Of a stretch of 64,000 bases of DNA, positions 46,378 through 55,415 are shown in pieces (position 1 is the stretch's first letter; each line of letters begins with the position of its first letter). This DNA comes from Calothrix sp. FI2-JRJ7 (GTDB taxonomy: Bacteria > Cyanobacteriota > Cyanobacteriia > Cyanobacteriales > Nostocaceae), in contig JAHHGX010000090.1 of NCBI GenBank assembly GCA_019359675.1, positions 44,775 through 108,774 on the forward strand. Direction: 5' to 3'. The position numbers and the translations under genes are program-made. The notes beneath the pieces were generated by a model. It was not told the origin of the DNA and did no database searches. It worked only from the letters and a program-made list of their open reading frames with translations.

Positions 46378-46497
46378 TTACACACCTACTGGTTGCTGAA
46401 CGGGCGCCTGAAACATTGCAGGGTCAATATTTATTCCCAACCCCTTAGCAATTCGCATACCATAAGAAACATCAGCATCATGGCTCAGATGAATCAT
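46378..46497 (-). pseudogene. Possible catalase C-terminal remnant
   Basis: A 39-codon frame with HLSHDADVSYGMRIAKGLGINIDPAMF resembles the C-terminal region of heme catalases (…VGxRIAxGLG…). An in-frame TAA lies a few codons upstream, so nothing else of the gene remains. Tentative. Confidence 0.35.
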
Positions 46498-46652
46498 TTT
46501 TATAGTAAGGAATTAATAGACATAAGGCAAGCTAAAATAGAGAATATCAATACTCTAGCTGCTTCTTAATTAACAGCATCATTTAAACGAGTAAATACTT
46601 ATACTTAGTGATATGAGGACACGGGCGAGAACGCCCGTTCTACAGGAAAGTA

Positions 46653-47120
46653 CTAAGGCTGTGGTTTTGGTTTGGAACGCTGTTGCTGATAGAGTTTTGT
46701 TACTTTTTTAACAAAATCAGCGGTGAATCCACTGTTACAACCTGTATAGTTACCAGTCATCCACCAGCAGGCTACACTGCCTACAGCAGCAGTTTCATTA
46801 TTGGGTATCGCGCGAAACTGTTTGGTTAATTCACGGTTCATTACGCATGATACTACTTGACGCGCGGTCGCTGGGTCGTTTTGAAACTGTGTCGGTGTTA
46901 ATTCTTTTTTCAAACAATATTTTGCCCATAATTTGATTGTTTCTGGCTTGACTTGCCAATCACTGTAATATCCTTTGCTTGGTGAACTTTTTGGCGCCGA
47001 TTGTCGGAGTGCTTCTACCATTGCAGAAACTTGAGAATCAGAGACTTTTGGCTGTTGTGCTTGAACTGGGAGTGAAGATAGTCCAAGACTTATTATCATT
47101 CCACCAAGTAGTACACGCAT
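46653..47120 (-). CDS. Secreted cyanobacterial protein, unknown function
   Basis: 155 aa with a signal peptide (MRVLLGGMIISLGLSSLPVQA, cleavage near 21). The mature part contains conserved-looking Trp and Cys (WAKYCLKKELTPTQF, VVSCVMNREL, VACWWMTGNYTGCNSG). Four cysteines could form disulphides in the periplasm. Pro/Lys-rich C-terminus. I do not recognise a named family. 40 bp downstream of uppS in the same direction. Confidence 0.72.
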   Translation of the reverse strand: MRVLLGGMIISLGLSSLPVQAQQPKVSDSQVSAMVEALRQSAPKSSPSKGYYSDWQVKPETIKLWAKYCLKKELTPTQFQNDPATARQVVSCVMNRELTKQFRAIPNNETAAVGSVACWWMTGNYTGCNSGFTADFVKKVTKLYQQQRSKPKPQP

Positions 47121-47160
47121 AAATTTTGTTTAACTGAACTCTACATAGTGCATTTTATCC

Positions 47161-47919
47161 TCATGCGGACAAAGATGTTTTAATTGTGCCGAATCTACGG
47201 TCACGTTTTTGGTAACTTAGTAAAGCTTGATGAAAAGCTGTTCTATCAAAGTCGGGGAAGAGTACATCGGTGAAATACATTTCTGTATAAGCCATTTGCC
47301 AGAGTAAGAAGTTACTCAACCGCATTTCACCGCTAGTACGAATTAGTAAATCGGGTTCTAGTGAATTTGCTGTGTATAGCTGTTGCGAAAATAACTGTTC
47401 GTTTATATCTGATGCGTCAAGTTTGCCTGTTTGCACAAGCTCTCCTATTTGACGACATGCGTTAATTATTTCATGGCGCCCACCATAGTTAACGGCGATA
47501 TTAAATTGCAGCGTTTGATTGTAACGTGTTTTTTCAACGGCAAGGTTAATAAGCTTAATCAGTGACTGAGGTAAAGCTGATAAATCACCGATAAATTTAA
47601 TTTGCACACCCTCTAAGTGCATTACGTCTAACTCATTTTTCAATGCACGCTCAAACAACCGCATCAAAAATTCAACTTCTTCAAACGGTCTACCCCAATT
47701 TTCTGTAGAGAAAGCATATACAGTTAGCGCTTTAATTCCCCAATCTTTACAGCACCGCAGTATATCTTTTAACGTCCTTACACCTTGACGATGTCCTGCA
47801 ATACGCGGTAGTCCACGCTTTTTTGCCCAGCGACCGTTTCCATCCATGATTAATGCGACATGTTGCGGTAAACGCTGTGAATCTAGGTCAATAGGTAATT
47901 GAGTAATGGTATTATTCAT
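47161..47919 (-). CDS. uppS: Isoprenyl transferase (undecaprenyl diphosphate synthase)
   Basis: 252 aa cis-prenyltransferase that makes the C55 lipid carrier for peptidoglycan and polysaccharides. [20 protein letters not shown] (catalytic Asp26), the hinge [20 protein letters not shown], and the C-terminal [27 protein letters not shown] are all present. Length normal. Confidence 0.95.
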   Translation of the reverse strand: MNNTITQLPIDLDSQRLPQHVALIMDGNGRWAKKRGLPRIAGHRQGVRTLKDILRCCKDWGIKALTVYAFSTENWGRPFEEVEFLMRLFERALKNELDVMHLEGVQIKFIGDLSALPQSLIKLINLAVEKTRYNQTLQFNIAVNYGGRHEIINACRQIGELVQTGKLDASDINEQLFSQQLYTANSLEPDLLIRTSGEMRLSNFLLWQMAYTEMYFTDVLFPDFDRTAFHQALLSYQKRDRRFGTIKTSLSA

Positions 47920-47941
47920 AAGATTTTAATCAAATTAGTAA

Positions 47942-48865
47942 TTAGTGAGCGTCCATTCCAAATAATTCGTTCAAGTACTGCGGTGTCAGGGTGTTATTCC
48001 ATTTCAATAGCCGCATTATTGTGTAAAAAAAGACTAAAGCCAAAGTTATTTGATTATTTAACGTCCATTCCCTCCAATTCAGCGCTTTCATCATACGGGT
48101 GAGGGTGCGGAATAAATTGTTACGCACTTCACTTTGACGACGAGTTTTGATGAAGATACTGAGAACTCTAAGTAAAGATGTGTTGGGATATACCCAAACT
48201 CCAAAACCCCAAAACTTCGTCATATGGTTAATTTCGTCTATGGCAAGCTGCTCAAGTACTGTATATAAGGCGCCTGTTGTATGTGCCATCATCCATATAT
48301 ATAAACAGGTGGCGCCGTATTCTGTTGCAACTCGGTGTAACCCGTGACGATATAAATCTTCGTGTGGGTTGTCGGTTGGTAGATAACCTCGAACCGTTCG
48401 TAAAGTCGGTGTTATTTTTTCGCCTGTAAGTTGGTGATAGATTTTTTGTAGTGCTGGGGTGTGTTGACGTTCTTCTTTTTCCCACAGTCCAAGTTCTATT
48501 AATTCGTTGTGTTCGTTAACTGTACCTCCAACAAATCTAGCTAGAGATGGATGTAAAGTTTGCAAGTATTGACGGCTTGTTTGTGTGTATCCTCGAATTG
48601 GCGCCTCGGTATCTAGACTACCTTTAAGGATGGCTAAGAATACGTCAATATCTATATCTATTATTTGGTCACGGTTTATTGCTTGCCAGTCAATTTGTTT
48701 CCAAGGACGTGGTTGAGGATTGGCAAATTGTGCTGGTAAGTCTTGTAACCGTTCGTGTAAATGGTCGAGTGTTAGATAATTGTCGAGTAAAGTGCGAATT
48801 CGGCGTTGAATTTGCCAGAGGTTGAGCTTTTGATTAGTTTGTAATAAATTTACGGTGTTAAGCAT
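47942..48865 (-). CDS. Ferritin-like (di-iron) protein related to acyl-ACP desaturases
   Basis: 307 aa mostly helical. Candidate di-iron ligands: Glu in VNEHNELIELGLWEKEERQH (E-E-x-x-H like acyl-ACP desaturases, about 117-135), His/Glu in the middle (HRVATEYG) and LEQLAIDEINHM (E-x2-H, about 209-220). The hydrophobic C-terminal region hints at membrane contact. Could be an oxygen-dependent desaturase or oxidase. No specific reaction can be assigned. It is 22 bp upstream of uppS, so probably co-transcribed. Confidence 0.65.
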   Translation of the reverse strand: MLNTVNLLQTNQKLNLWQIQRRIRTLLDNYLTLDHLHERLQDLPAQFANPQPRPWKQIDWQAINRDQIIDIDIDVFLAILKGSLDTEAPIRGYTQTSRQYLQTLHPSLARFVGGTVNEHNELIELGLWEKEERQHTPALQKIYHQLTGEKITPTLRTVRGYLPTDNPHEDLYRHGLHRVATEYGATCLYIWMMAHTTGALYTVLEQLAIDEINHMTKFWGFGVWVYPNTSLLRVLSIFIKTRRQSEVRNNLFRTLTRMMKALNWREWTLNNQITLALVFFYTIMRLLKWNNTLTPQYLNELFGMDAH

Positions 48866-48881
48866 GGTTTTATGTGATTTT

Positions 48882-48924
48882 GATCCCCCCCAACCCCCCT
48901 TATTAAGGGGGGCTAGGGGGGATC
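48882..48924. repeat. GATCCCCCC...GGGGGGATC palindrome
   Basis: Long GC hairpin (arms GATCCCCCCCAACCCCCCTT and AAGGGGGGCTAGGGGGGATC) in the divergent spacer upstream of the ferritin-like and STAND genes. Confidence 0.8.
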
Positions 48925-49135
48925 GATTTTGGTAAAGTAATTACTGCGACTGTTTCCACAGCTTAATTGGCGCCGGATATTTTTGTCAGTCGGCGAAAGT
49001 CGGGAGTTTTAATATTGACGAAAGTCAGAAAAGTCGGGGAAAAAGTAGGATTTACAGAATCTTGTTAAAAATTCCTGAATTTACAGCTTAAACTGGGACT
49101 AATGAGCATATCTATATTGTCGGCATTGTGAGACC

Positions 49136-51517
49136 ATGAACGCTGAAGCAGTTTTAGCATGGTTAGATACTTTTGTTCCAGCGCACACCGGAGAAACTTT
49201 AAGCGAACTGGAAAGAATAATTCTTCAGCAAGTTTGGTTAGGTAGAAAGTATTTAGAGATAGCTAATCAATACGGATGTACAGAAGGTCATGCTAAAGAT
49301 GTTGGTTCGCGGTTGTGGAAGTTGCTATCCAAAGCGCTCAAGCAAAAAATTACCAAAGCTAACTGTCGTTCAATTTTAGAACGGTGTTGTCGTAAAGCTG
49401 CCACTATATCTGGTTTCCGACCTGTTTGTGTTGCTGTGGCGCCTGTAGAAAATAACATAGATATTGGAAATATTAACTTTTTAGGAAGGGGAGAAGCAAT
49501 AACGCACTTACACACGCTCAAAAATCAGGGTGCAAAAGTTATAGTCATTCAAGGTGAAGGTGGTTTAGGCAAAACAACTCTCGCTACTGAGTACCTGCAT
49601 CAAGAGTTTGATTTGGTGCTAGAACTTTTGATGGCAAAGGAAACACAGAATATTACAGCAGCAGAACATGTTGTAGAAGAATGGCTCAAACAAGACTTTA
49701 ACGAAGAACCGGGTGTAGAATTTGGCGTATCACTTCTAAGATTAAAGCGTCAATTACACGGACGTAAAATTGGTGTATTAATTGACAACATAGAATCAGC
49801 GCTTGATGGACAAGGTAGATTTATTGAGGCACACAGAAATTACGTTGAGCTATTAAGAGTATTGAGTGATACGCGCGTAGAATCTATTACTTTAGTAACG
49901 AGTCGTGACAGGTTATGTGAACCAAGTTTAAACGTCGAACATTACCGTCTTCCAGGTTTAGAAAAATCTGCATGGCTACAATTTTTTCAGAACCGAGGAG
50001 TAGAAATTGACTTACCAACCTTAGAAGACATGCAGCGCGCCTATGGTGGAAATGCCAAAGCAATGGGTATACTCTGCGGTACAATTCAAGAAGACTTTGC
50101 GGGTAACATGGCGAGATATTGGCAAGAAAACCGCGCAGACCCCCTTGCTGTCATAGATTTAAAGAATTTAACAGTTAGTCAAATCAACCGTTTACAATCT
50201 CTTGATTTATCAGCTTATCGTTTATTATGCCGTTTAGGATGCTACCGCTATCAAGATGTAGCAAAAATTCCCACCTCTGGACTTTACAGTTTACTCTGGG
50301 ATATACCAACAACAGAACACCGTCAAGTAATCACCTCATTGCGAAACCGTTCATTAATAGAATGTCATCAAGGAGAATATTGGTTGCATCCAGTAATTCG
50401 TGCAGAAGCTATTTCACGCTTACGTGCAAGTGCAGACTGGGAAATAACCAACCAAAAAGCAGCAGAATTTTGGACAGACAGCATACAGCAAATAACTGCA
50501 TTCAAAGACGCCATACAAGCACTAGAAGCTTATTATCATTACATTGAAATCAACCAATTTGAGCTAGCAGGCAAAGTTATACTCAAAAGCAGAAATAATC
50601 AATGGCGCCAATATTTACCACTAGGCAGCACATTATACAGAATCGGCTACATACAACCCCTAATTTCCCTAATCAATCAAGTTATTAACATCACTCACGA
50701 TTACAACTTAAGCGAACTTTACAACATCCTAGGAGACCTATACTGGATTACAGGAAAAATCAACTTAGCAATTACATGCCAACAAAAAACCATACAACTA
50801 GCAACGCAAAACCTCAAAACACTAATACCCAACCAAGAAAATAAACACAAAGCATATTACCTACGAATGCTAGAAGTTGACTCACTACTAAGTATCGGGT
50901 TATATCAACTCGACTTATGGGAACTCGAAGTATCATCACAACTATTCCAGCAAATTATAGACAAAGTGCAAAACACCGACCATCATCGCTGGGCAGAAAA
51001 AGCATCAGTTTGCCTAGCATTAGTAAATTCATACTCAGGATATTACGAAAAAGCGCGTGCAGCAATATCAGCATCTCAAATCATCACCCAAGAACTAAAC
51101 GAAAATACAGGTAGACACGCATACTTTATTCAAATGCTTGGTCAAACATATCTAAACTTAGGTGATTATGCTCAAGCTAACCAAATGTTTACCACTGCAT
51201 TAAACTTTGCCGAAAAAAGCCACTACACACAAGTCAAAGCAAAATCCCTAAGTGGGTTAGCACAAATATACCATCACCAATCACAATTTGAACTTGCGCT
51301 TGAATATCACGAGCAAGCAGTAGAGCTACTAGAAAAAATCGGCGCCAAGTGTGATTTAGCCGTTGCTTACTTCCAACTAGGTCTAACGTACCAAAAGCTA
51401 CAATTGCCAGCGGGTAAACAAGCTTTCGAGCTTGCTATTGACATATTTACCCAAATGCAGGCGCCTAAACAAGTAGAACGAGTCTCAAAATTTCAAAAAG
51501 CAATTTTACGAAATTGA
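49136..51517 (+). CDS. STAND-type NB-ARC ATPase with HTH-like N-terminus and TPR repeats
   Basis: 793 aa. N-terminal about 90 residues look like a LuxR- or sigma-4-type helix-turn-helix (LSELERIILQQVWLGRKYLEIANQYGCTEG). P-loop GEGGLGKTTL at 140-149, Walker B VLIDNIESALD near 217-227, sensor TSRDRL about 253-258. A winged-helix region follows, then about six TPR-like units from about 500 to the end (for example ARAAISASQIITQ, YLNLGDYAQANQMF, LAEYHEQAVEL-type). STAND proteins are ligand-triggered switches in signalling or conflict defence. The trigger is unknown. Confidence 0.85.
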   Translation: MNAEAVLAWLDTFVPAHTGETLSELERIILQQVWLGRKYLEIANQYGCTEGHAKDVGSRLWKLLSKALKQKITKANCRSILERCCRKAATISGFRPVCVAVAPVENNIDIGNINFLGRGEAITHLHTLKNQGAKVIVIQGEGGLGKTTLATEYLHQEFDLVLELLMAKETQNITAAEHVVEEWLKQDFNEEPGVEFGVSLLRLKRQLHGRKIGVLIDNIESALDGQGRFIEAHRNYVELLRVLSDTRVESITLVTSRDRLCEPSLNVEHYRLPGLEKSAWLQFFQNRGVEIDLPTLEDMQRAYGGNAKAMGILCGTIQEDFAGNMARYWQENRADPLAVIDLKNLTVSQINRLQSLDLSAYRLLCRLGCYRYQDVAKIPTSGLYSLLWDIPTTEHRQVITSLRNRSLIECHQGEYWLHPVIRAEAISRLRASADWEITNQKAAEFWTDSIQQITAFKDAIQALEAYYHYIEINQFELAGKVILKSRNNQWRQYLPLGSTLYRIGYIQPLISLINQVINITHDYNLSELYNILGDLYWITGKINLAITCQQKTIQLATQNLKTLIPNQENKHKAYYLRMLEVDSLLSIGLYQLDLWELEVSSQLFQQIIDKVQNTDHHRWAEKASVCLALVNSYSGYYEKARAAISASQIITQELNENTGRHAYFIQMLGQTYLNLGDYAQANQMFTTALNFAEKSHYTQVKAKSLSGLAQIYHHQSQFELALEYHEQAVELLEKIGAKCDLAVAYFQLGLTYQKLQLPAGKQAFELAIDIFTQMQAPKQVERVSKFQKAILRN

Positions 51518-51567
51518 ATTAGCTGGTTTGTATCTATCAATATAATCTTACAAACACAGTAAACAAT

Positions 51568-51945
51568 ATGTTAAACCTCAAAAATAACGCCAAATATTTC
51601 GTTTTACTACCAATTATTAGCGCAACTTTATTCGCCGGACTAGCAAATGCAGAAACATTAAAGACAAAAAATTTCAGCGTCAAAATTAGCAGAAATTGTG
51701 CCGAAGGAAATGTCACTTGTAACAATGTAACATATGTCGGCAAAGATTTAAAGACAGGTAAGTCCATTCGTTTAACTGGAAAAACAATTCACACAAAAGG
51801 CGCAGATGGTGTTACACCAAGCCGCTTCCTTGGCTACGAATTCCGCAACAATCAATATCTTTACAGAGTGACAGCAGATAATAAACTACAAGTTTTCAAA
51901 AGCGGTAAATTAATACTTCAAGAACAAGGAACTTTAGTAGATTAA
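51568..51945 (+). CDS. Secreted small protein, unknown function
   Basis: 125 aa with a clear signal peptide (LLPIISATLFAGLANA, cleavage near 28). The mature part is predicted beta-rich with two Cys (CAEGNVTC) likely disulphide-bonded. It contains GKSIRLTGKTIHTK and RFLGYEFRNNQYLYRV. No family recognised by name, although similar periplasmic proteins exist in cyanobacteria. Confidence 0.7.
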   Translation: MLNLKNNAKYFVLLPIISATLFAGLANAETLKTKNFSVKISRNCAEGNVTCNNVTYVGKDLKTGKSIRLTGKTIHTKGADGVTPSRFLGYEFRNNQYLYRVTADNKLQVFKSGKLILQEQGTLVD

Positions 51946-52089
51946 TTTTTCAACGTAGTTTAACACATACGCCATTTTTACTAAATCCAAACGATTTTCC
52001 TCATATTACCGAGCCAACAAAATTTGTAGAGCTTACATTATGTCATGCTAGATAAATCAAGTATTTGTAACAAAAATTTGCTTGGCTTT

Positions 52090-52257
52090 AAATACGAAAA
52101 ATATGGATGCAAGGCAACTGACATAAGCAACCTGTAATATTCGGAGAGGGAAACCTTAACTCCGAACATCGCAAACTGTATTGACAATTAAATACATTTG
52201 TAATACAGATATGTTTTAAAAAACTGAACCTGCCAATGACTAGGCGGGTTTTTTCTT
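52090..52257 (+). ncRNA. Candidate structured small RNA
   Basis: A hairpin TTCGGAG...CTCCGAA (52139-52166) and a classic Rho-independent terminator (CCTGCC-AATGACTA-GGCGGG followed by TTTTTT, 52232-52255) without any reading frame attached. The start is unknown. It could also be the 3' untranslated region of 51568-51945. Confidence 0.3.
52232..52255 (+). terminator. Rho-independent terminator
   Basis: Stem CCTGCC/GGCGGG with an 8-nt loop followed by six T, the most canonical terminator in the window. Confidence 0.75.
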
Positions 52258-52310
52258 TAGGGTCTCCAAAAGAGAGTTATGAATTTGCCTAAGATGCTCA
52301 TTTTCTTCTC

Positions 52311-52645
52311 TTAGGCGGCAAACTCCCCCAGCGCTTGCTCGTACTGCTGGAATTTCTGATTATGCTTTTCAAGAACTTCCTGCATTTTTTGAACTTGTAA
52401 TTTTAGCTCGTCTATTTCTTGAAGTACCTCTTCTTTATAAAATCTGTATCTACTATTTCAGGCGCCCAAAATGAAGTTACTTCTTGTTCAATAATATTTC
52501 CGTGCAAAAATGGCATTTGGGAATACTGAGGATGTAATACTGACTTGATAGTATGTGTGAATTTACCCAGATTAAAACTTTTAGGTGGTTTTAGGTTTAT
52601 TAAAAGGTTGTTAGTGAAAAAAATAGGTATATGTAAGTGAGGCAT
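52311..52645 (-). pseudogene. Frameshifted gene with coiled-coil end
   Basis: From ATG 52645 an open frame ends at 52412. If one base is skipped near 52437-52441, after DTDF, the second frame continues as YKEEVLQEIDELKLQVQKM and further coiled-coil to a TAA at 52311-52313. The product would be about 110 aa. The N-terminal part is not recognised. Likely a decayed hypothetical gene. Confidence 0.45.
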
Positions 52646-52790
52646 AGCCCCACATAGGTAGTATTTCAGTTATATTTCAATAATTATTATTTGACCAGAT
52701 GTTTATACGCTCTAGTAAGTGTTGGTCTAGTTACTAACTTTGGAGGGTAGGCGAGAGCTATTATTAAAATTTAAAGTACTTTGTGTTGTC

Positions 52791-52808
52791 GAGAAGCCCG
52801 GTTTCTCT
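52791..52808. repeat. GAAGCCCGGTTTC-family repeat, copy 5
   Basis: GAGAAGCCCGGTTTCTC near the 5' side of the sensor-kinase gene, within the segment that the longest open frame would wrongly translate. Confidence 0.7.
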
Positions 52809-52927
52809 TTGCACAGGCGGGACACCTATGCTACGGATACGGAAATTATCTTTTGCGATTCCAGTTTTTGCATAAGTTTATTTCCTCTAGAAATATAAGA
52901 CATTACAAGGATAGGGAGACGATAACT

Positions 52928-53788
52928 GTGGTTGAAGAGCTTTATACACCCGAACAACTTGCTCAAATGCATTCCGAGCTGTGGCAGTGCGTTTTGCAGT
53001 TTGCTAATGTCTCAGCAGCACAAGAACGCAACCGCATCGCGCGTGATTTACACGACTCTGTAGGACATGCGCTGACTGCACTCAATTTTCAGTTACAAAC
53101 TGCTATGAAATGCAAAGCTGATGCCAACCAAGCTCAACTTCTTACTGAAGCGCATGAACTAGTAAAAATTGCTACTAAAGAAGTACGTGAATCAGTAAAA
53201 GCATTACGCAGCGATGCGCTTGAAACTCAGTCGATAGAAGAACTTGTTGAGTCATTAGTTAAAGATTTTGAAAGCACTACGGGGATTTTGCCAGAAGTTC
53301 ATATAGATTTATCTATTCAATTGCCTTTACATTTAGTGGCGCCAATTTATAGAATTACCCAAGAAGCGCTTAATAACATACGTAAATACGCAAAAGCAAC
53401 AGCAGTCCAAATACACATTTGTACAACTTCAACAGGAGCGTATTTAATTGTCAAAGACAACGGTCGTGGATTTGACGTTGAGAAAATCTGTGGTGGTTAT
53501 GGACTTCAAGGAATGCAAGAGCGAGTCACTGTTTTCAATGGTCGTTTTAGTGTTGACTCACAACCTGGAGAGGGTTGTTGTATTAGTGTAGGAATTCCTC
53601 TATTTATATCTAAGGTGTCTTCTGGGTTTAACCAAACACCTTCACATTATATTACAGATACAACACATACTACAAAAAATGACATTAGTGAGATAGATTT
53701 ACAATATTCTACGATACAAGAAACTACAAGGCGCCCAGCAGTTGATATAGGAGAGTGGCAACCTCTTGATTTAAGCAAACTAGACTAA
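52928..53788 (+). CDS. NarL-type sensor histidine kinase (HisKA_3)
   Basis: 286 aa from GTG 52928. I prefer this start because AAGGATAGGGAG lies about 8 bp upstream and because the 49 preceding codons run through dispersed repeats. H-box RIARDLHDSVGHALTALNF, N-box ITQEALNNIRKYAKA, G-boxes DNGRGFD and YGLQGMQERV, typical of kinases that pair with LuxR-type regulators. No transmembrane or sensor domain, so it is a soluble kinase. The C-terminal 45 residues are low-complexity. No response regulator is adjacent. Confidence 0.88.
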   Translation: MVEELYTPEQLAQMHSELWQCVLQFANVSAAQERNRIARDLHDSVGHALTALNFQLQTAMKCKADANQAQLLTEAHELVKIATKEVRESVKALRSDALETQSIEELVESLVKDFESTTGILPEVHIDLSIQLPLHLVAPIYRITQEALNNIRKYAKATAVQIHICTTSTGAYLIVKDNGRGFDVEKICGGYGLQGMQERVTVFNGRFSVDSQPGEGCCISVGIPLFISKVSSGFNQTPSHYITDTTHTTKNDISEIDLQYSTIQETTRRPAVDIGEWQPLDLSKLD

Positions 53789-53842
53789 AAGATTACAAAT
53801 ATTTTCAAAAGCACATATCATACATCAGAAAAAAACTTTTCA

Positions 53843-53869
53843 AAACCGGGTAAATCTTAAAACCCGGTT
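53843..53869. terminator. AAACCGGG/CCCGGTT hairpin between convergent genes, copy 6
   Basis: AAACCGGG-TAAATCTTAAA-ACCCGGTT, a compact member of the GAAACCCGG family located between the kinase and the secreted retropepsin gene. Probably terminates both. Confidence 0.6.
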
Positions 53870-53876
53870 ATTTCAT

Positions 53877-54401
53877 CTAGCGACGATGAAACTCAACTTG
53901 CTTTTCAAGAATTTTCACATCGTACTTTTCAAAGAAGTCATGACCTAGTAACCCAATCTCAGCTTTTGGTGCTATCGCAACTTCAACATTACTAACTACG
54001 GCGCCACCTACACCAATAGAATTAACAACACTAGTTTTAAACTGAACTTCACTACCATCAGCAATACTGGCATTAATCGTTCCTGAAGGCTTAAGATTCA
54101 TAGCAAGAGCCATTTCTTGTGTAATCAAAGTACCAGTGGCGCCAGTATCAAGAATCATTTCATACACCTGATTACCATTAAACGTGACATCAATAACAGG
54201 AGTCTTACCACTACGACGCTTGATAGGTACACGAAAAACCCCATCATCCTGTGTGGCGCCGCATAGTTTTCCTAAACTAACAGTTTGACCAGATGATGTA
54301 ACCATATAACAGATACCAGAATCTGCTTTTACCCCTGTAGGTAACGCCGTCAATACAATGGTACCCACAATTGTAATCCAAAGCTTACGCACACCTTTCA
54401 T
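53877..54401 (-). CDS. Secreted retropepsin-like aspartic protease
   Basis: 174 aa. Signal peptide 1-26 (ends TGVKA), a short Cys-containing N-terminal part (ICYM...LCGA), then the protease fold with MILDTGATGTLIT (Asp85-Thr86-Gly87), an ADGSEVQF flap-like region and the second psi-loop GLLGHDFFEKYDV (about 151-163). Belongs to the bacterial periplasmic clan-AA family, which acts as a dimer. Substrate unknown. Confidence 0.85.
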   Translation of the reverse strand: MKGVRKLWITIVGTIVLTALPTGVKADSGICYMVTSSGQTVSLGKLCGATQDDGVFRVPIKRRSGKTPVIDVTFNGNQVYEMILDTGATGTLITQEMALAMNLKPSGTINASIADGSEVQFKTSVVNSIGVGGAVVSNVEVAIAPKAEIGLLGHDFFEKYDVKILEKQVEFHRR

Positions 54402-54485
54402 ATTATATGGTTCTCCTAACCTGAAATATTTATAAACTTAGGATACCCACATTAATTTACGACTCACGCAATTTGCATATAAAAG

Positions 54486-54548
54486 TAGGGTGCGTGACGC
54501 CACGAAAAAACTTCAAAGTAATTATAAGCCTTGTAGCGTCACGCACCG
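54486..54548. repeat. GGTGCGTGACGC inverted repeat, copy 2
   Basis: GTAGGGTGCGTGACGCCAC and GTAGCGTCACGCACCGAC, the sister of the element at 2690-2760. Confidence 0.75.
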
Positions 54549-54696
54549 ACTATAACGAAAGAATTACAGCCATAAAATTTTAATGAATAGAAAGTAAAAA
54601 TTTTACAAATGTCAAACCACATACAGCGAATATTAAAAGCTTACTCAACTTATAGTTAACGGTTATATAGATGCTTCACTGCGTTCAGCATGACAA

Positions 54697-55329
54697 TTAA
54701 TCATCAAGCGTATCTAACAAAAATTGTAGTACTGAGTTTGCTTCTAATTGTCCTATCATTTTGGTGTCAATAATATCAAATTTGGCGCCTGCGTGCGTTA
54801 AATCTTCGTCTAAAGCTTTTAGAAAACCACGTGCAAGTAAGTCTTCACCAACTTGTACAAAGCCAATACCCAATTCTCTATGATTATCTAATTTAGATGT
54901 AGCTTCTACAATTACTTTGGCAACTTGCATTCTGTCCAATGGTTCGCCATCTATTAATATGATAATAATTTCACCATTGGGTTTTGCTTGGTTGGCAGCT
55001 TTGCGCGCGAAATAATCATCTAGAGTTTTTTGCAAAACCCCTAGTAAATCTAATTCATACGGTGGATAATGTGCCTCAACAATTTCTCTAAGTTTCTCAG
55101 GCATTACATATTTATACTGCTGAAAGTTATTTTCCTTACAGTCTCGACACGAAACATACATCGTCACACCATCAGTATCAAATTTCTGACACGCACGCAC
55201 AAGGCTGATTATTGACTCGTATGCATCTTGCCAACGATGTTCATATCCCGGTGGTTCTTTAGCTGCACTTGCAGAAGTTTTACCTAAAATGATTGTATAA
55301 TCCCGATTTTGTAATATAGACGCATCCAT
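54697..55329 (-). CDS. vWA-like protein with degenerate MIDAS
   Basis: 210 aa resembling the vWA proteins near TerD-type genes: RDYTIILGKTSAS at the N-terminus, RWQDAYESIISLVRACQKFDTDGVTMYVS, LLGVLQKTLDDYF, and IIIILIDGEPLDR. The metal site that should read DxSxS is GKTSAS here, lacking the first Asp, so metal-dependent ligand binding may be lost. No signal peptide, hence cytoplasmic. Between the retropepsin and truB. Confidence 0.7.
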   Translation of the reverse strand: MDASILQNRDYTIILGKTSASAAKEPPGYEHRWQDAYESIISLVRACQKFDTDGVTMYVSCRDCKENNFQQYKYVMPEKLREIVEAHYPPYELDLLGVLQKTLDDYFARKAANQAKPNGEIIIILIDGEPLDRMQVAKVIVEATSKLDNHRELGIGFVQVGEDLLARGFLKALDEDLTHAGAKFDIIDTKMIGQLEANSVLQFLLDTLDD

Positions 55330-55415
55330 AACAGTAAATATAATATTAGTAACATCACTACATTAACTTCTGATTTTTGAGTTGTCCATAATACACTGTA
55401 GGAATGAATGTATAA

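Larger units (their letters stand above)
46212..46652. other. Spacer with repeat, gene remnant and hairpin
   Basis: Apart from the repeat and remnant listed separately, it holds ACGGGCG-AGAA-CGCCCGT (46621-46638), a strong hairpin just past the stop of the secreted-protein gene and a likely terminator for it. Confidence 0.5.
51946..52310. other. Spacer with candidate small RNA
   Basis: No coding gene. It ends in a strong intrinsic terminator (52230-52256) and has a further hairpin at 52139-52166, described separately as a possible non-coding RNA. Confidence 0.5.

Noticed and set aside
49136..51517. STAND protein as a proven antiphage Avs system
   Set aside because: The effector head of Avs proteins is not visible. 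The N-terminus looks like helix-turn-helix instead.
52781..52927. N-terminal extension of the NarL-type kinase by 49 codons
   Set aside because: Runs through GAGAAGCCCGGTTTC and other repeats. A GTG with a purine-rich site at 52928 is a better start.
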